Source: a virus
Length of the DNA: 56,069 nt
Direction: 5' to 3' (one strand)
Virus record (IMG/VR): IMGVR_UViG_3300047494_000087
Location: 1 to 56,069 of that record
The position numbers and the translations under genes are program-made. The stretch's first letter is position 1. Each line of letters starts with the position of its first letter. The notes beneath the pieces are model-generated. The model was not told where the DNA came from, searched no databases, and saw only the letters and a program-made list of their open reading frames with translations. This document shows positions 24,689-34,130 of the stretch, in pieces.

Positions 24689-25197
24689 TGGCACCGTGGG
24701 GGTTTCGACGGAGTTTGGGGGAGGCGGCGTGCTTTGGGCCGTTGGCGATCTTGGCAGGCGCGGCTGTCGCTGGGCTGGCCACTTCTGCGGTTGGATCGAT
24801 CGCGGCCGGCAACGCGGCAAATAACGCGGCGAACTATAATGCGGCCGTGGATCGAAATAATTCGATCCAGGCGCAAAATGCCGCGGATGCACAATCGGTT
24901 GTGCAGGACCAGAACACGAAGGCGAAGCTGGGTGCGCAAAAAGTGGCCTATGCCGCGAGCGGCGTGGACCCGAACACCGGCACGCCGCTGGACGTGATGA
25001 CCAACACGGCCGTGCAGGGTAAGCTAGATGCGCTCACGCTGCGCTATGGCGGCCAAGTGCAGGGCCTGCGCGATCAGTCGGCCGCGACCATTGCTGAATA
25101 CCAGGGACAGCAGGCGCAACTTGCGGGCGACTTGAACGCAGGCAGCACTCTGCTGACCGGAGGCGCGCAAGTCGGGAAGGCGTACGGCGGCTTCTAG
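24685..25197 (+). CDS. Internal virion protein (gp14-like)
   Basis: A 170-residue protein. A hydrophobic segment (ILAGAAVAGLATSAVGSIAA, about 21-40) is followed by a long Ala/Asn/Gln helix and the motif AQKVAYAASGVDPNTGTPLD, common in small ejection proteins of podoviruses. ATG at 24685 overlaps the previous stop. It likely enters the host envelope during DNA ejection with the two larger proteins encoded next. Confidence 0.75.
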   Translation: MMAPWGFRRSLGEAACFGPLAILAGAAVAGLATSAVGSIAAGNAANNAANYNAAVDRNNSIQAQNAADAQSVVQDQNTKAKLGAQKVAYAASGVDPNTGTPLDVMTNTAVQGKLDALTLRYGGQVQGLRDQSAATIAEYQGQQAQLAGDLNAGSTLLTGGAQVGKAYGGF

Positions 25198-26829
25198 ATG
25201 GCAATCGTTCCAACCTTTCAGCGGGAGGACTTGCCGCAAGCGATGCAGACCGGCGCCCAGATGGATATCGGCAGCGCCGGTATCGTTGGGCAGGCCTTGG
25301 AGCGATTCGGCCAAGCTGGCGTCGATAGTGCGGTCAGCATGCTCCACGCCGAAAATTACGATTGGACGGCGAAAAACACATCGAGTTTTGCGCTGGATCG
25401 TGCGCAGGCGCTGGATGCCGCCAAGCAACAGGCCGCGCAGACGGGTGACTACAAGGGCGCCATCACCAAGTTCAACGCGGACACCACGGCGGCGCAGGCG
25501 GCCATCATTGCGCAGGCGCCATCCCAACGTGCGGCCGATGCGTTCACGCTAAACAGCAAAGGCACGATGCTGGACCTGACGCGCGACGCGAACACGTTCG
25601 CGCAACGCGGCGAGGGATCTGTCCAAAAAAGTAACATACAAGCAAACCTCGATAACCTTTCCGCTTCCAGCCTCCGCAACCCGGCTCTAGCAGACACTAA
25701 TTACGGGACCGGCCTGGGGATCATCGCTGGTGCGCAGAAGTCCGGCATCGCCGGGCCGGACGTCGATTGGCAATCGATGAAAGACAACTGGGGGCGCCAG
25801 AACTATTCGGCCGTGGTGCGCCATCAGATCGATCAGGATCCGAACGGTGCGCTCGCTGCGCTGAACGGAGGAAAATACGATTTCGCGTTGCATAGCGAGG
25901 ATGTGGAAAACCTTTCGCGCCAGGCGCAGGTGCAGATCGATCGGCGCCAGCAGCAGGCGCTGATGGCCGAACAGCGGCAATACACGATGGAGGCGCGCCA
26001 GGAAGCTGCGGCGGCGCGGCAGTTGCGCCAGGCGCAGGCCGGCAACGAAGCGAACATGCTGGCCGATGCTGTGGGCGGCAAGCCGATTGATACCGACAAA
26101 CTGGTGGATATGGTGCGTAGCCAGCAGATCACGCCGGCGGGCATGGATGCGATCATGCGCGGCCAGGAAGGGCGCGACGATCCGGCGACCATGCTGCACC
26201 TCTACAGCCAGCTTGGCAGCGGCCAGCTGCAGGCCGGCGACATCATGACGGCCGTGGCGAACCACCAGATCAAGGCCAGCACCGGCGTTGAGCTGCAACG
26301 CGGCCTGAACGAGCGGGAAAAGAGCGGCGACAATCAGGTGGAGCGCGGCGCCTTCGATACCCTGAAAACCGCACTCGGCGGTGCGGCGGCCGAGCAAGGC
26401 ATCGACCTGTTCGGCCAGGGCAAAGCGCAGGCGGCGCAGTTGTGGACGCAGGCGCAGGGCGAGTGGAACCAGCGCGTGATCATCAACCACCAGGACCCGC
26501 AAGCAACGCTGGCCGACATGATCCCGCGCTACTCGCCGAAAGCGAGCGTGCCCACCTGGTTGCCGGCGCCGCAGATGGGTGCCGTGACCGCGCCTGAACA
26601 GGTTCCGCTGATCTGGGGCCAGACGAAGCAAGCCCTTGCTGCTGGCACGATCACGCACTCGCAGTACGACGCGCAGGCCGCCCTGCTCATGCAATATCAA
26701 AAATTCTTTGTGTCGAAGGCGCAGCGCGACGCGGCGATCGCCGCCGTGCGTGGGGCTAAGCCGTCAACGCCTGGCGCGGCCGTTGCGCCTTCGCCGCCCC
26801 TTGTTCCCGCTAACACGGATGGCCCCTAA
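25198..26829 (+). CDS. Internal virion/ejection protein
   Basis: A 543-residue, Gln/Ala-rich, mostly helical protein starting MAIVPTFQREDLPQAMQTGA. It follows the small internal protein with no gap and overlaps the next gene by one base. Order and composition match T7 gp15-like ejection proteins. A coiled-coil stretch lies at about 235-290 (RQAQVQIDRRQQQALMAEQR). Confidence 0.75.
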   Translation: MAIVPTFQREDLPQAMQTGAQMDIGSAGIVGQALERFGQAGVDSAVSMLHAENYDWTAKNTSSFALDRAQALDAAKQQAAQTGDYKGAITKFNADTTAAQAAIIAQAPSQRAADAFTLNSKGTMLDLTRDANTFAQRGEGSVQKSNIQANLDNLSASSLRNPALADTNYGTGLGIIAGAQKSGIAGPDVDWQSMKDNWGRQNYSAVVRHQIDQDPNGALAALNGGKYDFALHSEDVENLSRQAQVQIDRRQQQALMAEQRQYTMEARQEAAAARQLRQAQAGNEANMLADAVGGKPIDTDKLVDMVRSQQITPAGMDAIMRGQEGRDDPATMLHLYSQLGSGQLQAGDIMTAVANHQIKASTGVELQRGLNEREKSGDNQVERGAFDTLKTALGGAAAEQGIDLFGQGKAQAAQLWTQAQGEWNQRVIINHQDPQATLADMIPRYSPKASVPTWLPAPQMGAVTAPEQVPLIWGQTKQALAAGTITHSQYDAQAALLMQYQKFFVSKAQRDAAIAAVRGAKPSTPGAAVAPSPPLVPANTDGP

Positions 26830-29800
26830 TGGGTGATGTTGCTGTTCCAGGCGATAACCAGGTCACACAGGACTTCCTGGCGACGCGCGCGCTGGCGCAG
26901 CGGCCGGACCCGGCAAAAGCGTTGGATGCTATGTTCGGCTCGTCGGCCGCGCCCCCAGCGATGGCCGCGCCCATGGTGCCGCCGGTGGACCCTAACCAGC
27001 CGGTAGCGCAACGTGTGGTGCAAGCGGCGCAGACGACGACGCCAGCAGCACCCGCCAGCTTCATGGCGCAGCTGGGCCAGGCGGCCAGCGGCGGCTTGCG
27101 CGCCTCCCTAAACGATCTGGGATCAAGCGCGGAGGCATTGGCGGGTAAATCCGCTGGCGGCCCGCGCGACGACGCGGACTATGCCAAGCCGCTTGCCTGG
27201 GGCGACCTGGTGCACCCGGAAACCGCGCTGACGAAGGCGGTGTATCAGGTGGCGCACGGTGCGCCCGTGCTGGCCGCCGGCGTGGCGGGCGCCGGTGCGG
27301 GTTCCATGGTTGGACCTGAAGGCACCGTCGCCGGCGGCGCGATCGGCGCCGGCGCGATGACCGTGGCACAGGAACTAGGGCCGTATTACGCCGCGGCGCT
27401 AAAGGCGAACTCGGCCGATCCTAGTAAGGCCTTTGATCAGGCGCTGGCGCGGGCCGGCGCTGCCGGTGCCTTCAGCGCGGCGGGATGGGCGCTGTTCGGG
27501 CTGAAGCCGTTCACCGGCGTGGTGAAAAACCTGATGTTCCAGGCCTTCGGCGTGCAGCCAGCGGCGGCCGTGGCGGGAAAAGTGGCGGACAACGCGGTGA
27601 CCGGCGCGCCGCTGACGCAGGGCGCTGCTGACGCCATTCCGGGCGCCGTGGTGGGCACCGCGCTGCCGGCGATCGCGCATGCGGCTGTGGGGGCAATGAC
27701 GGGCGGCGGTGAGGCCGCGCCGCCGGGCGCTGAAACGCAAGCCGCCGCACCAGTGACGGATGCGGCGGCAAGTGGGGGCCTCGTCGCGCCAGAACAATCG
27801 CCTGCGGTCGAGCCCGTCAAGCCCCCATTCGACCTGATGGCGAACCCCGCGCATGACGCGGCAGCCGAGCTTATTCAGATTGGAAAGGACACCGGCGTCG
27901 AGCACCTGCGTGCCTACAACGTTGCGACGAACGAGATCGAGCACGAAGCCGAAGGCCAACGGAGCCGCGTCGAGGTCCCCGACGAGCTTCATGCTGCGAT
28001 GTCCGATCCTGCCAACAGCATCATTGTTCAACATAACCACCCTGGCAGCACGGCGTTGTCGCCAGCCGATCTCACGACACTAAGCAATTTTCCGGGGTTG
28101 GCCGCCGTTGTAGCCCATGGCCATGATGGCACCTTCTCCGCGGCGATGTTGAAGGACGGTCAGCCGATCGACCCGAACGACATAAAGAGCGTTGAAAAGG
28201 ATCTGACCCAGGGTTTTTCCCAAGCCGCGCGTGATGGCACGCTGAACTACAACGACGCCAATAAATTTTTCGCGGATGCCAGGAACCGCGTTCTTAACTA
28301 CGGCGGCAAGATCGACTATGTGTCCTCCTTCGATCCGCCTCCGGCGGTTCAGAGCATAATCACCGATACCGCGAGGAAGTTATATGGCGACCAAGGGCCC
28401 GATGCGGATGGTGGACTCAGCGTCGCCGTTCGCCCCGATGAAGGACTTGCAGGCGTCCTTGAAAGAGTTCGAGGGCTTGCCGGACAAAACGCCTACGGAG
28501 CAGATGGAGCTGGAGCATCTGCGCCAAGTGGTAGCGGACCGGCAGGCGGGTCGGCTGCAGGGCCCGGACTAACTGGCCTAGAAGCCGCCTCGCCGACTGC
28601 TTCGGGGGCCGCGGCGCAGGCCGTCCCGATCGGCGACGCGGCAACCGCCCCGCCGAAGGATGGGGCACCGCCCGTGCCGGAGCCCGCGCCGGAAGCTATT
28701 CCGTTGGGCGACAAAACGGCGCCGCCGATCGAGGCGTCGCCCGATGTCGAAAAGATGGCCGACGCCTTCCTGAAGGGTGAGAGCGGCGACAATCCGATCA
28801 AGGTCAATCTCGCCTATATCGGCGGCGGCGCTGACATCGAGGATGTGCTGTCGCGCGTATCTTCGATGCTTCCCGCACAGGCGGTGCAAAGCCATGAGGC
28901 GACGACGGCGCTGGCCTTGCAACTCGGCTCCTCGCCTGACGATTTCCTGAAAGGTTATGGCGGGACGCAACCTGATGCGGCGCGCCTGACCGCGATGCGG
29001 TTCGTGTTGAACAGCACCGCCGATCAGCTCGGCCAACTCGCCAAGCTGGCGATGGATCCGACCACTGGAACGCCGGAGGCTAAAGCTGTGGCGATCAGGG
29101 CCTTCGCGCAGCAAACGGCCTTGCAGCAGTATTTCGAAAACGCGCGCGCTGAGGCGGGGCGAACGCTGAACGCGTTCCAAATTATGAGCCGGCAATTTAC
29201 CGGCAGTAAGGCGCAAGCCGTCGCTGATCTGATCAAGAATTTTGGCGGCCAGGTGGAAACCGACAAGCTTCTGCAGATGATCGCGGACATCAACGATCCG
29301 GCGCTAATCCCGCCCCTCGTGAACAAAGCGAGGCAAATGACCGCGCGTGATCTGTTCATGTATGGCTATTACAACGTAATCCTTTCGAACATCCCGCATG
29401 TGCTCGCGAAGAAACTGACGAGCGATGTGACCGCCGCGACCTGGGAACTTGGCGTGCGCGCCCTGGCCGCACGCATGCCGGGCGCTGAGGTGCAGCCCGG
29501 TGAAGCGATGCAGATGCTGTACGGCTATGCGAGCGCAATGCGCGACGGGCTGCGCCTAGCCGGGCAGGGCCTGCTAACCGGCGAGCACCAGTTTGAAGGC
29601 GCTACCTCGCTGGACGCGATCAGCCCGAACCGCGTGCAGCAGGCGGCGGCCGGCGCGCCCACGGATATTCCGCCCGATCAGCCCACGCGGGCCGCTGTGG
29701 ACTACCTGAAGATGGCGTTGCCCACGCGGTGGATTGGCGCGGCGGACGACTTCGCGAAATACGTCAACTATCGGGCTGAGCTGAATGGCCTGGCGTTCCG

Positions 29801-31256
29801 CAGTGGGGTGCAAAAGGGCCTATCCGGAGACGATCTGGAAAACCACATCAGCACCACGCTGGCGACGGTACCGAGCGACATGCACCAGCAGGCCGTGTCT
29901 GCGGCCATGCAAACCACGTTTCAGGACCCGCTGACGGGCGTGGCGAAGGCGCTGGAAAGCACAGCGGACGCCATCAACATCCCGCTGCCGGGCACGGACT
30001 TCGCTATCCCGTTCGGCCGCATGGTGCTTCCGTTTGTGAAGATACCGGCCAACCTGGTGGGCTGGACGTATCGGAATTCGCCGATTGCGGCCGCGTTCCC
30101 GAGCCAGCAGATCAAAGCGGCTTTGGCGGGCGGCGGCGCGGCGCGCGATCTGGCGCTGGCGCGCATGACGCTCGGCAGCGGCGTGGCGTTGGCGGCCGGC
30201 GGCCTGGCGGTGAATGGGCTGATCACTGGTCGCGGGCCGAGCGACCCAGGGATGAACCGGGCATGGCGCGCCGCGGGCAACCAGCCCTATTCGATCACGA
30301 TCGGGGGGCGGCCTTACGGTTACAACCAGGTGGATCCGATCGGGATGTATCTTGGCGCGATCGGAGATACGTTTGATACGCTGCGCTTCGCGCCGGAGCA
30401 AAGCCGCTATGACATCGCCGCCAGCCTGGGCTTCGGCCTGGGCAATGCGCTGCTTTCGAAAACCTACATGTCTGGCCTGTCGCAGTTCTTCGATGCGCTG
30501 CAATCGCCGGACAAGGAAGGATCGAAATACGTGGACCGGTTTCTGGGAAACCTGGCAGCACCTGGTGCCGTGGCCGGCGTGCAGACAGCGACGGACCCTT
30601 GGCTCCGCGCACACTATTCGCTTCTCGACGCGGTGCAGGCGCGTACACCGGGCCTGAGCGGCGACCTACCGCCCGATCGCAATCTCTGGGGCGATCCAAT
30701 CCCGAAGCAGGCCGGCTTCCTGCCTGGCCTGTCCGGCACCGGCGTGGCGCGTGCGATCAGTCCGGTGACGTACGGCGCGCCGGCTGCGGATGCGGAGCCA
30801 ATCGATAAATGGATCTGGGACAACCGCGCGGCCTTCCCGCATTCGGACACTGGCCAGCTCGATCTTTCGAAGCCTGCCCAGGTGCAAAGCTTTTCGGCTG
30901 GGCGCGGCATCAACGTGCAACTTCAACTTACGCCACAGCAGCTGGACCGATACCAGGAACAGGCGGGCAATGGCCTAAAAGAACCCAGCACCGGCCTGGG
31001 AGCGAAGGACTATCTGAACGCGCTGGTCAAGGGCACGAACCCAGATGCCGGCGTGCAAAAGCAATGGGACGATGCGGACTCCTCGATGCGAGCGCTGATC
31101 GTGCAGCGCGTGGCGAGCGGCCTGCGTAACGCCGCCAAAAAGCAGCTGATGACAGACTTCCCGGACTTAGCGGACGCGGTGCGCATCGGCGCGCAGGCGC
31201 GCGCCCAACAATTGACCGGCGCGAACGGCGTTCGCCCTGGTGGAGCAAACCCATGA
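26829..31256 (+). CDS. Large internal ejection protein with JAMM-like motif
   Basis: A 1475-residue protein, the gp16-like member of the ejection set. The first 330 residues are Ala/Gly/Pro rich with hydrophobic helices. At about 335-500 a separate module carries IIVQHNHPGSTALSPADL: H402, H404, S411 and D414 follow the JAMM metalloprotease pattern with one residue less than usual between H and S. The C-terminal half is helical, with membrane-prone segments (MVLPFVKIPANLVGWTYR) near 1065. No lytic transglycosylase motif was seen. Base composition dips slightly in the module, suggesting acquisition. Confidence 0.82.
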   Translation: MGDVAVPGDNQVTQDFLATRALAQRPDPAKALDAMFGSSAAPPAMAAPMVPPVDPNQPVAQRVVQAAQTTTPAAPASFMAQLGQAASGGLRASLNDLGSSAEALAGKSAGGPRDDADYAKPLAWGDLVHPETALTKAVYQVAHGAPVLAAGVAGAGAGSMVGPEGTVAGGAIGAGAMTVAQELGPYYAAALKANSADPSKAFDQALARAGAAGAFSAAGWALFGLKPFTGVVKNLMFQAFGVQPAAAVAGKVADNAVTGAPLTQGAADAIPGAVVGTALPAIAHAAVGAMTGGGEAAPPGAETQAAAPVTDAAASGGLVAPEQSPAVEPVKPPFDLMANPAHDAAAELIQIGKDTGVEHLRAYNVATNEIEHEAEGQRSRVEVPDELHAAMSDPANSIIVQHNHPGSTALSPADLTTLSNFPGLAAVVAHGHDGTFSAAMLKDGQPIDPNDIKSVEKDLTQGFSQAARDGTLNYNDANKFFADARNRVLNYGGKIDYVSSFDPPPAVQSIITDTARKLYGDQGPDADGGLSVAVRPDEGLAGVLERVRGLAGQNAYGADGAGASAPSGSGPAGGSAAGPGLTGLEAASPTASGAAAQAVPIGDAATAPPKDGAPPVPEPAPEAIPLGDKTAPPIEASPDVEKMADAFLKGESGDNPIKVNLAYIGGGADIEDVLSRVSSMLPAQAVQSHEATTALALQLGSSPDDFLKGYGGTQPDAARLTAMRFVLNSTADQLGQLAKLAMDPTTGTPEAKAVAIRAFAQQTALQQYFENARAEAGRTLNAFQIMSRQFTGSKAQAVADLIKNFGGQVETDKLLQMIADINDPALIPPLVNKARQMTARDLFMYGYYNVILSNIPHVLAKKLTSDVTAATWELGVRALAARMPGAEVQPGEAMQMLYGYASAMRDGLRLAGQGLLTGEHQFEGATSLDAISPNRVQQAAAGAPTDIPPDQPTRAAVDYLKMALPTRWIGAADDFAKYVNYRAELNGLAFRSGVQKGLSGDDLENHISTTLATVPSDMHQQAVSAAMQTTFQDPLTGVAKALESTADAINIPLPGTDFAIPFGRMVLPFVKIPANLVGWTYRNSPIAAAFPSQQIKAALAGGGAARDLALARMTLGSGVALAAGGLAVNGLITGRGPSDPGMNRAWRAAGNQPYSITIGGRPYGYNQVDPIGMYLGAIGDTFDTLRFAPEQSRYDIAASLGFGLGNALLSKTYMSGLSQFFDALQSPDKEGSKYVDRFLGNLAAPGAVAGVQTATDPWLRAHYSLLDAVQARTPGLSGDLPPDRNLWGDPIPKQAGFLPGLSGTGVARAISPVTYGAPAADAEPIDKWIWDNRAAFPHSDTGQLDLSKPAQVQSFSAGRGINVQLQLTPQQLDRYQEQAGNGLKEPSTGLGAKDYLNALVKGTNPDAGVQKQWDDADSSMRALIVQRVASGLRNAAKKQLMTDFPDLADAVRIGAQARAQQLTGANGVRPGGANP
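31221..31235. repeat. Palindrome GCGAACGGCGTTCGC
   Basis: Exact copy of the late-region palindrome, at the end of the ejection protein gene, ending 17 bases before the tail-fibre ATG (31253). Confidence 0.75.
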
Positions 31257-33460
31257 CCGTATCGACCATCGCCCAGGTGGCATCATTCGTGACGAACGGG
31301 GTGAGTGCCAGCTTCCCGTATAATTTCCCGTTCTTCGAGCCATCCGACCTGCTGGTGGAGTTGCTCAACACCACGACGGCCGCGGTGACCGCGCTGACGC
31401 TGAACGGCGCTGGGTCAAACGGCTACCAGGTGCAGGGCGTGCAGGACCCGACGATCGGCGAATATACCGGCGGCGCCAACGTTGTGTGCAACGCGGCGCC
31501 GGCGGCAGGCTTCATCCTGCAGATCACCCCGAACATCCCTGCCGTGCAGGACACGGTGTTCAACAATAACACACCATTCCCGGCCAAGGCGGTGGAAGCG
31601 GCGCTGGACCGGCTGACACTGATCGCGCAGCAGCAGGCCTTCGCCAATAGCCGGGCGATCGCGGCGCCGGCGAGCGAGGCCGCGCCGGAGATGGTGCTGC
31701 CCGTGGCGGCCACGCGCGCGCTGCAATTCGTCGGTTTCGATGCCAATGGCAACGTCATCGTGGGGTTACCTTCCAACGCGCCGGTTTCGACCGCCATGCA
31801 GCCGGTTGTGGCGGCGGCCAGCACGGCCGCCGCGCTGGCCGATTTGGGTATTTCTGCCGGCGTGGCCGCACAGTATGGCCAGCCCTGGGGCTTCAGCCCG
31901 AGCGTGGAAATCGGCGCGCCCGCGTTTCAGCACAGCGACATCGATGCCGCAGGCGGGGCACCGGCCGGCACCGTGACGCCGCAACCGGCGATGTGGATTT
32001 CGCGGAACTGGCTGAATACCTCGGACTATACACCCGATTACGAAGGCGCCGTGGGCGCCAGCATGCCGCTGGTGTACGTGCAATCGCAAGCCGTGGGCGG
32101 CAATAATCTGTGCGTGCACAACATCATGAGCTACGGCCTGAATTTGGGGTGCGAGCTGATGGTTGGTGTGTCCGGCCAAGTGAACCGGGCGCAGTCCGCC
32201 CTGCCGGACACCGGCAACCAAAGTGCGACCGCATTCCAAGGCCAGGCCTACAACAACTGCAGCAACGCGGGATATACGACGGCCGCCTGGTTGGTGATTG
32301 CCAATAACGTGGCTGGCACGGTAGCGAGCGATAGCACGTCGCGCGCGATTTCCGGCGGGCAGAGCTGCGCGCTGCGGCTTTCCACGGTCTCTCCGGGTGC
32401 CGCTGCGAACGTGCTTCTGCTGCTGGATGGCCTGGATGGTTACGGCGCGTGGAACGGCATCCAGATCGACAACACCGCGTTCCCTGCGGCTGGTGCGGCC
32501 AACACCGTTGGCATCAACATGGGCAATTGGGGCGCCGGCGCCGCAGGATACGCGGAGACGTCAGTAAAGTTCGGGGTGTCGAGCCAACATCTGTGGTTCG
32601 GCGATGCGACGAACCCGGGCAAGATTGCCACGGCCTATGGCGGGGTTCAGATATTGGGCGGCAAGTACGACGCGCTGACCGCCAAAGCTGGTGTGCAGCT
32701 GGTGGCCGGCGGCGGCTTCGATATCTATCTCGACTTCTTCACAGGCTATAACACCTACCGCGCCAGCATTGCCTATCGGGCGGCGATCGGACAGTTCTGT
32801 GTGAACGACACGGGAAACACGGACACCAGCATCAACCGCAATGGCGGGCTGGTGTATACGGCGCTAAGCGCGAATGGCTACGGCGTGACGATCGGTTCGG
32901 GCGGCACGGCCACCAGCGGCTACATGCGCCTGTATCGGAACACCAGCACGGCCAACGTGGCGGTGCTGGATGTGTATTCGGATGTCACGACCGTCGACAG
33001 CAACACCTTCCGCGTGTCCGCCAATGGGAACGTGATCAACACGAACAATTCGTATGGCGCCTTTTCGGATGAACGGTTGAAAGAGCACATCGCGAACGCG
33101 CCGGATTACCTGGCCAAGCTGATCCAACTGCAAGTTCGCACGTTCGCGATGAAGGCGGATCGTGCCGCGGGCGCCAACCAGGTGGGCCTGATCGCGCAGG
33201 AAGTGGCGAAGGTGTTCCCTTCCCTGGTTGAAAAGATGCCCGATCCTGCCGGCACGTTGGTGGTGAAGTATTCCGTTCTGGTGCCGATCCTGGTGCGGGG
33301 CGTGCAGGAATTGCATACCCGCCTGGCGGCGGCAGAGAAGCTGCTGGACGCCCATGCAGCCCTTTCCGACAAATTGACACAGCAGCTTGAAACGTTCCTG
33401 ACCGCGATGGGCGCCGCTGCACAGAAACTCGTTCCAAGTGCGCCGCCCGCCGCCGGATAA
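31253..33460 (+). CDS. Tail fibre with S74 intramolecular chaperone
   Basis: A 735-residue receptor-binding protein. Residues 1-130 (VTNGVSASFPYNFPFFEPSD) match the virion-attachment domain of T7 gp17-like fibres. The middle 450 residues are beta-rich and variable. The C-terminus is a peptidase S74 autocleaving chaperone: FSDERLKEH gives the Ser605/Lys610 dyad, followed by NQVGLIAQEVAKVFP and a coiled coil. The chaperone trimerises the fibre and then cuts itself off. ATGA overlap with the preceding gene. Confidence 0.9.
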   Translation: MTVSTIAQVASFVTNGVSASFPYNFPFFEPSDLLVELLNTTTAAVTALTLNGAGSNGYQVQGVQDPTIGEYTGGANVVCNAAPAAGFILQITPNIPAVQDTVFNNNTPFPAKAVEAALDRLTLIAQQQAFANSRAIAAPASEAAPEMVLPVAATRALQFVGFDANGNVIVGLPSNAPVSTAMQPVVAAASTAAALADLGISAGVAAQYGQPWGFSPSVEIGAPAFQHSDIDAAGGAPAGTVTPQPAMWISRNWLNTSDYTPDYEGAVGASMPLVYVQSQAVGGNNLCVHNIMSYGLNLGCELMVGVSGQVNRAQSALPDTGNQSATAFQGQAYNNCSNAGYTTAAWLVIANNVAGTVASDSTSRAISGGQSCALRLSTVSPGAAANVLLLLDGLDGYGAWNGIQIDNTAFPAAGAANTVGINMGNWGAGAAGYAETSVKFGVSSQHLWFGDATNPGKIATAYGGVQILGGKYDALTAKAGVQLVAGGGFDIYLDFFTGYNTYRASIAYRAAIGQFCVNDTGNTDTSINRNGGLVYTALSANGYGVTIGSGGTATSGYMRLYRNTSTANVAVLDVYSDVTTVDSNTFRVSANGNVINTNNSYGAFSDERLKEHIANAPDYLAKLIQLQVRTFAMKADRAAGANQVGLIAQEVAKVFPSLVEKMPDPAGTLVVKYSVLVPILVRGVQELHTRLAAAEKLLDAHAALSDKLTQQLETFLTAMGAAAQKLVPSAPPAAG

Positions 33461-33512
33461 CGTTTGCACGACGCGACGACAATTCCGTAGTTTGCCCAAG
33501 AGGAGAACGAGC

Positions 33513-33908
33513 GTGCGCGTGAGACAAATCGCTTCCCTGGCCTTGGCCTTCGCGCTTGTTACAGGAACGCGAACGGCGTTCGCCGCCGGCATTTCCGCAA
33601 ACCCCGGCACCTACATTCCGGGCCTTTCTGCTGTGGTGCCAAGCACGGCCACCACAATGGTGCCTTCGCTGCAAAGCGGTTTACGCGTGCGCGTGGTAGC
33701 GATCGATACCGCGATCCAATCGGCCAGCTCGTCCACGGTGACCGTTTGGTGCGCATGGGGCACTGCGGCGGTAAATCCGGCTGTGGTGGGATCGAACGGT
33801 TTTCCGCTCAACCCAGGCTTCGATGATACCGGCGATGGTGTCAACCAGGGCGCGCTTAACTGCATTCAACCCAGTGGCTCGCATTACGTGCGCTTTGAAG
33901 CTTACTGA
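33513..33908 (+). CDS. Secreted small protein of lysis/late region
   Basis: A 131-residue protein. The GTG at 33513 has AGGAG 8 bases upstream. Residues 1-24 form a signal peptide (QIASLALAFALVTG, cut near AFA). Two cysteines (VWCAWG, LNCIQP) could form a disulphide. The mature part is beta-rich. A copy of the palindrome lies within the signal-peptide codons (33569-33583). No family recognised. Confidence 0.65.
   Translation: MRVRQIASLALAFALVTGTRTAFAAGISANPGTYIPGLSAVVPSTATTMVPSLQSGLRVRVVAIDTAIQSASSSTVTVWCAWGTAAVNPAVVGSNGFPLNPGFDDTGDGVNQGALNCIQPSGSHYVRFEAY
33569..33583. repeat. Palindrome GCGAACGGCGTTCGC
   Basis: Fourth exact copy in 14 kb. Unlike the others it lies inside a gene, in the codons of a signal peptide, and not just before a start codon. 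Confidence 0.75.
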
Positions 33909-33912
33909 TGCC

Positions 33913-34119
33913 ATGGCCGAGGATTTCGCGCACAGCGACGAAACGCAGTTGCGCCTGACGCAGGCTGAAATCAGGGTCGTGAAACACCTGATCATTGCGC
34001 TCGATGCCGGCAGTTTTCTGGCACGGCTTTTTTATGGTTTGGCGCTTGCGGGGGCGGCAATCGTCGGTGTGGCTTGGACCGTCATGCAGATGGCCCACGG
34101 TTTCGACAAACCGAAATGA
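33913..34119 (+). CDS. Holin-like single-span membrane protein
   Basis: A 68-residue protein with an acidic N-terminus (MAEDFAHSDETQLRLTQAEI), one hydrophobic segment (about 42-58, LALAGAAIVGVAWTVMQM) and a short basic C-terminus. Size, topology and position just before the lysin suit a type III holin or pinholin. Assignment is by pattern and context. Confidence 0.55.
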   Translation: MAEDFAHSDETQLRLTQAEIRVVKHLIIALDAGSFLARLFYGLALAGAAIVGVAWTVMQMAHGFDKPK

Positions 34120-34130
34120 GGAGCTGAAAC

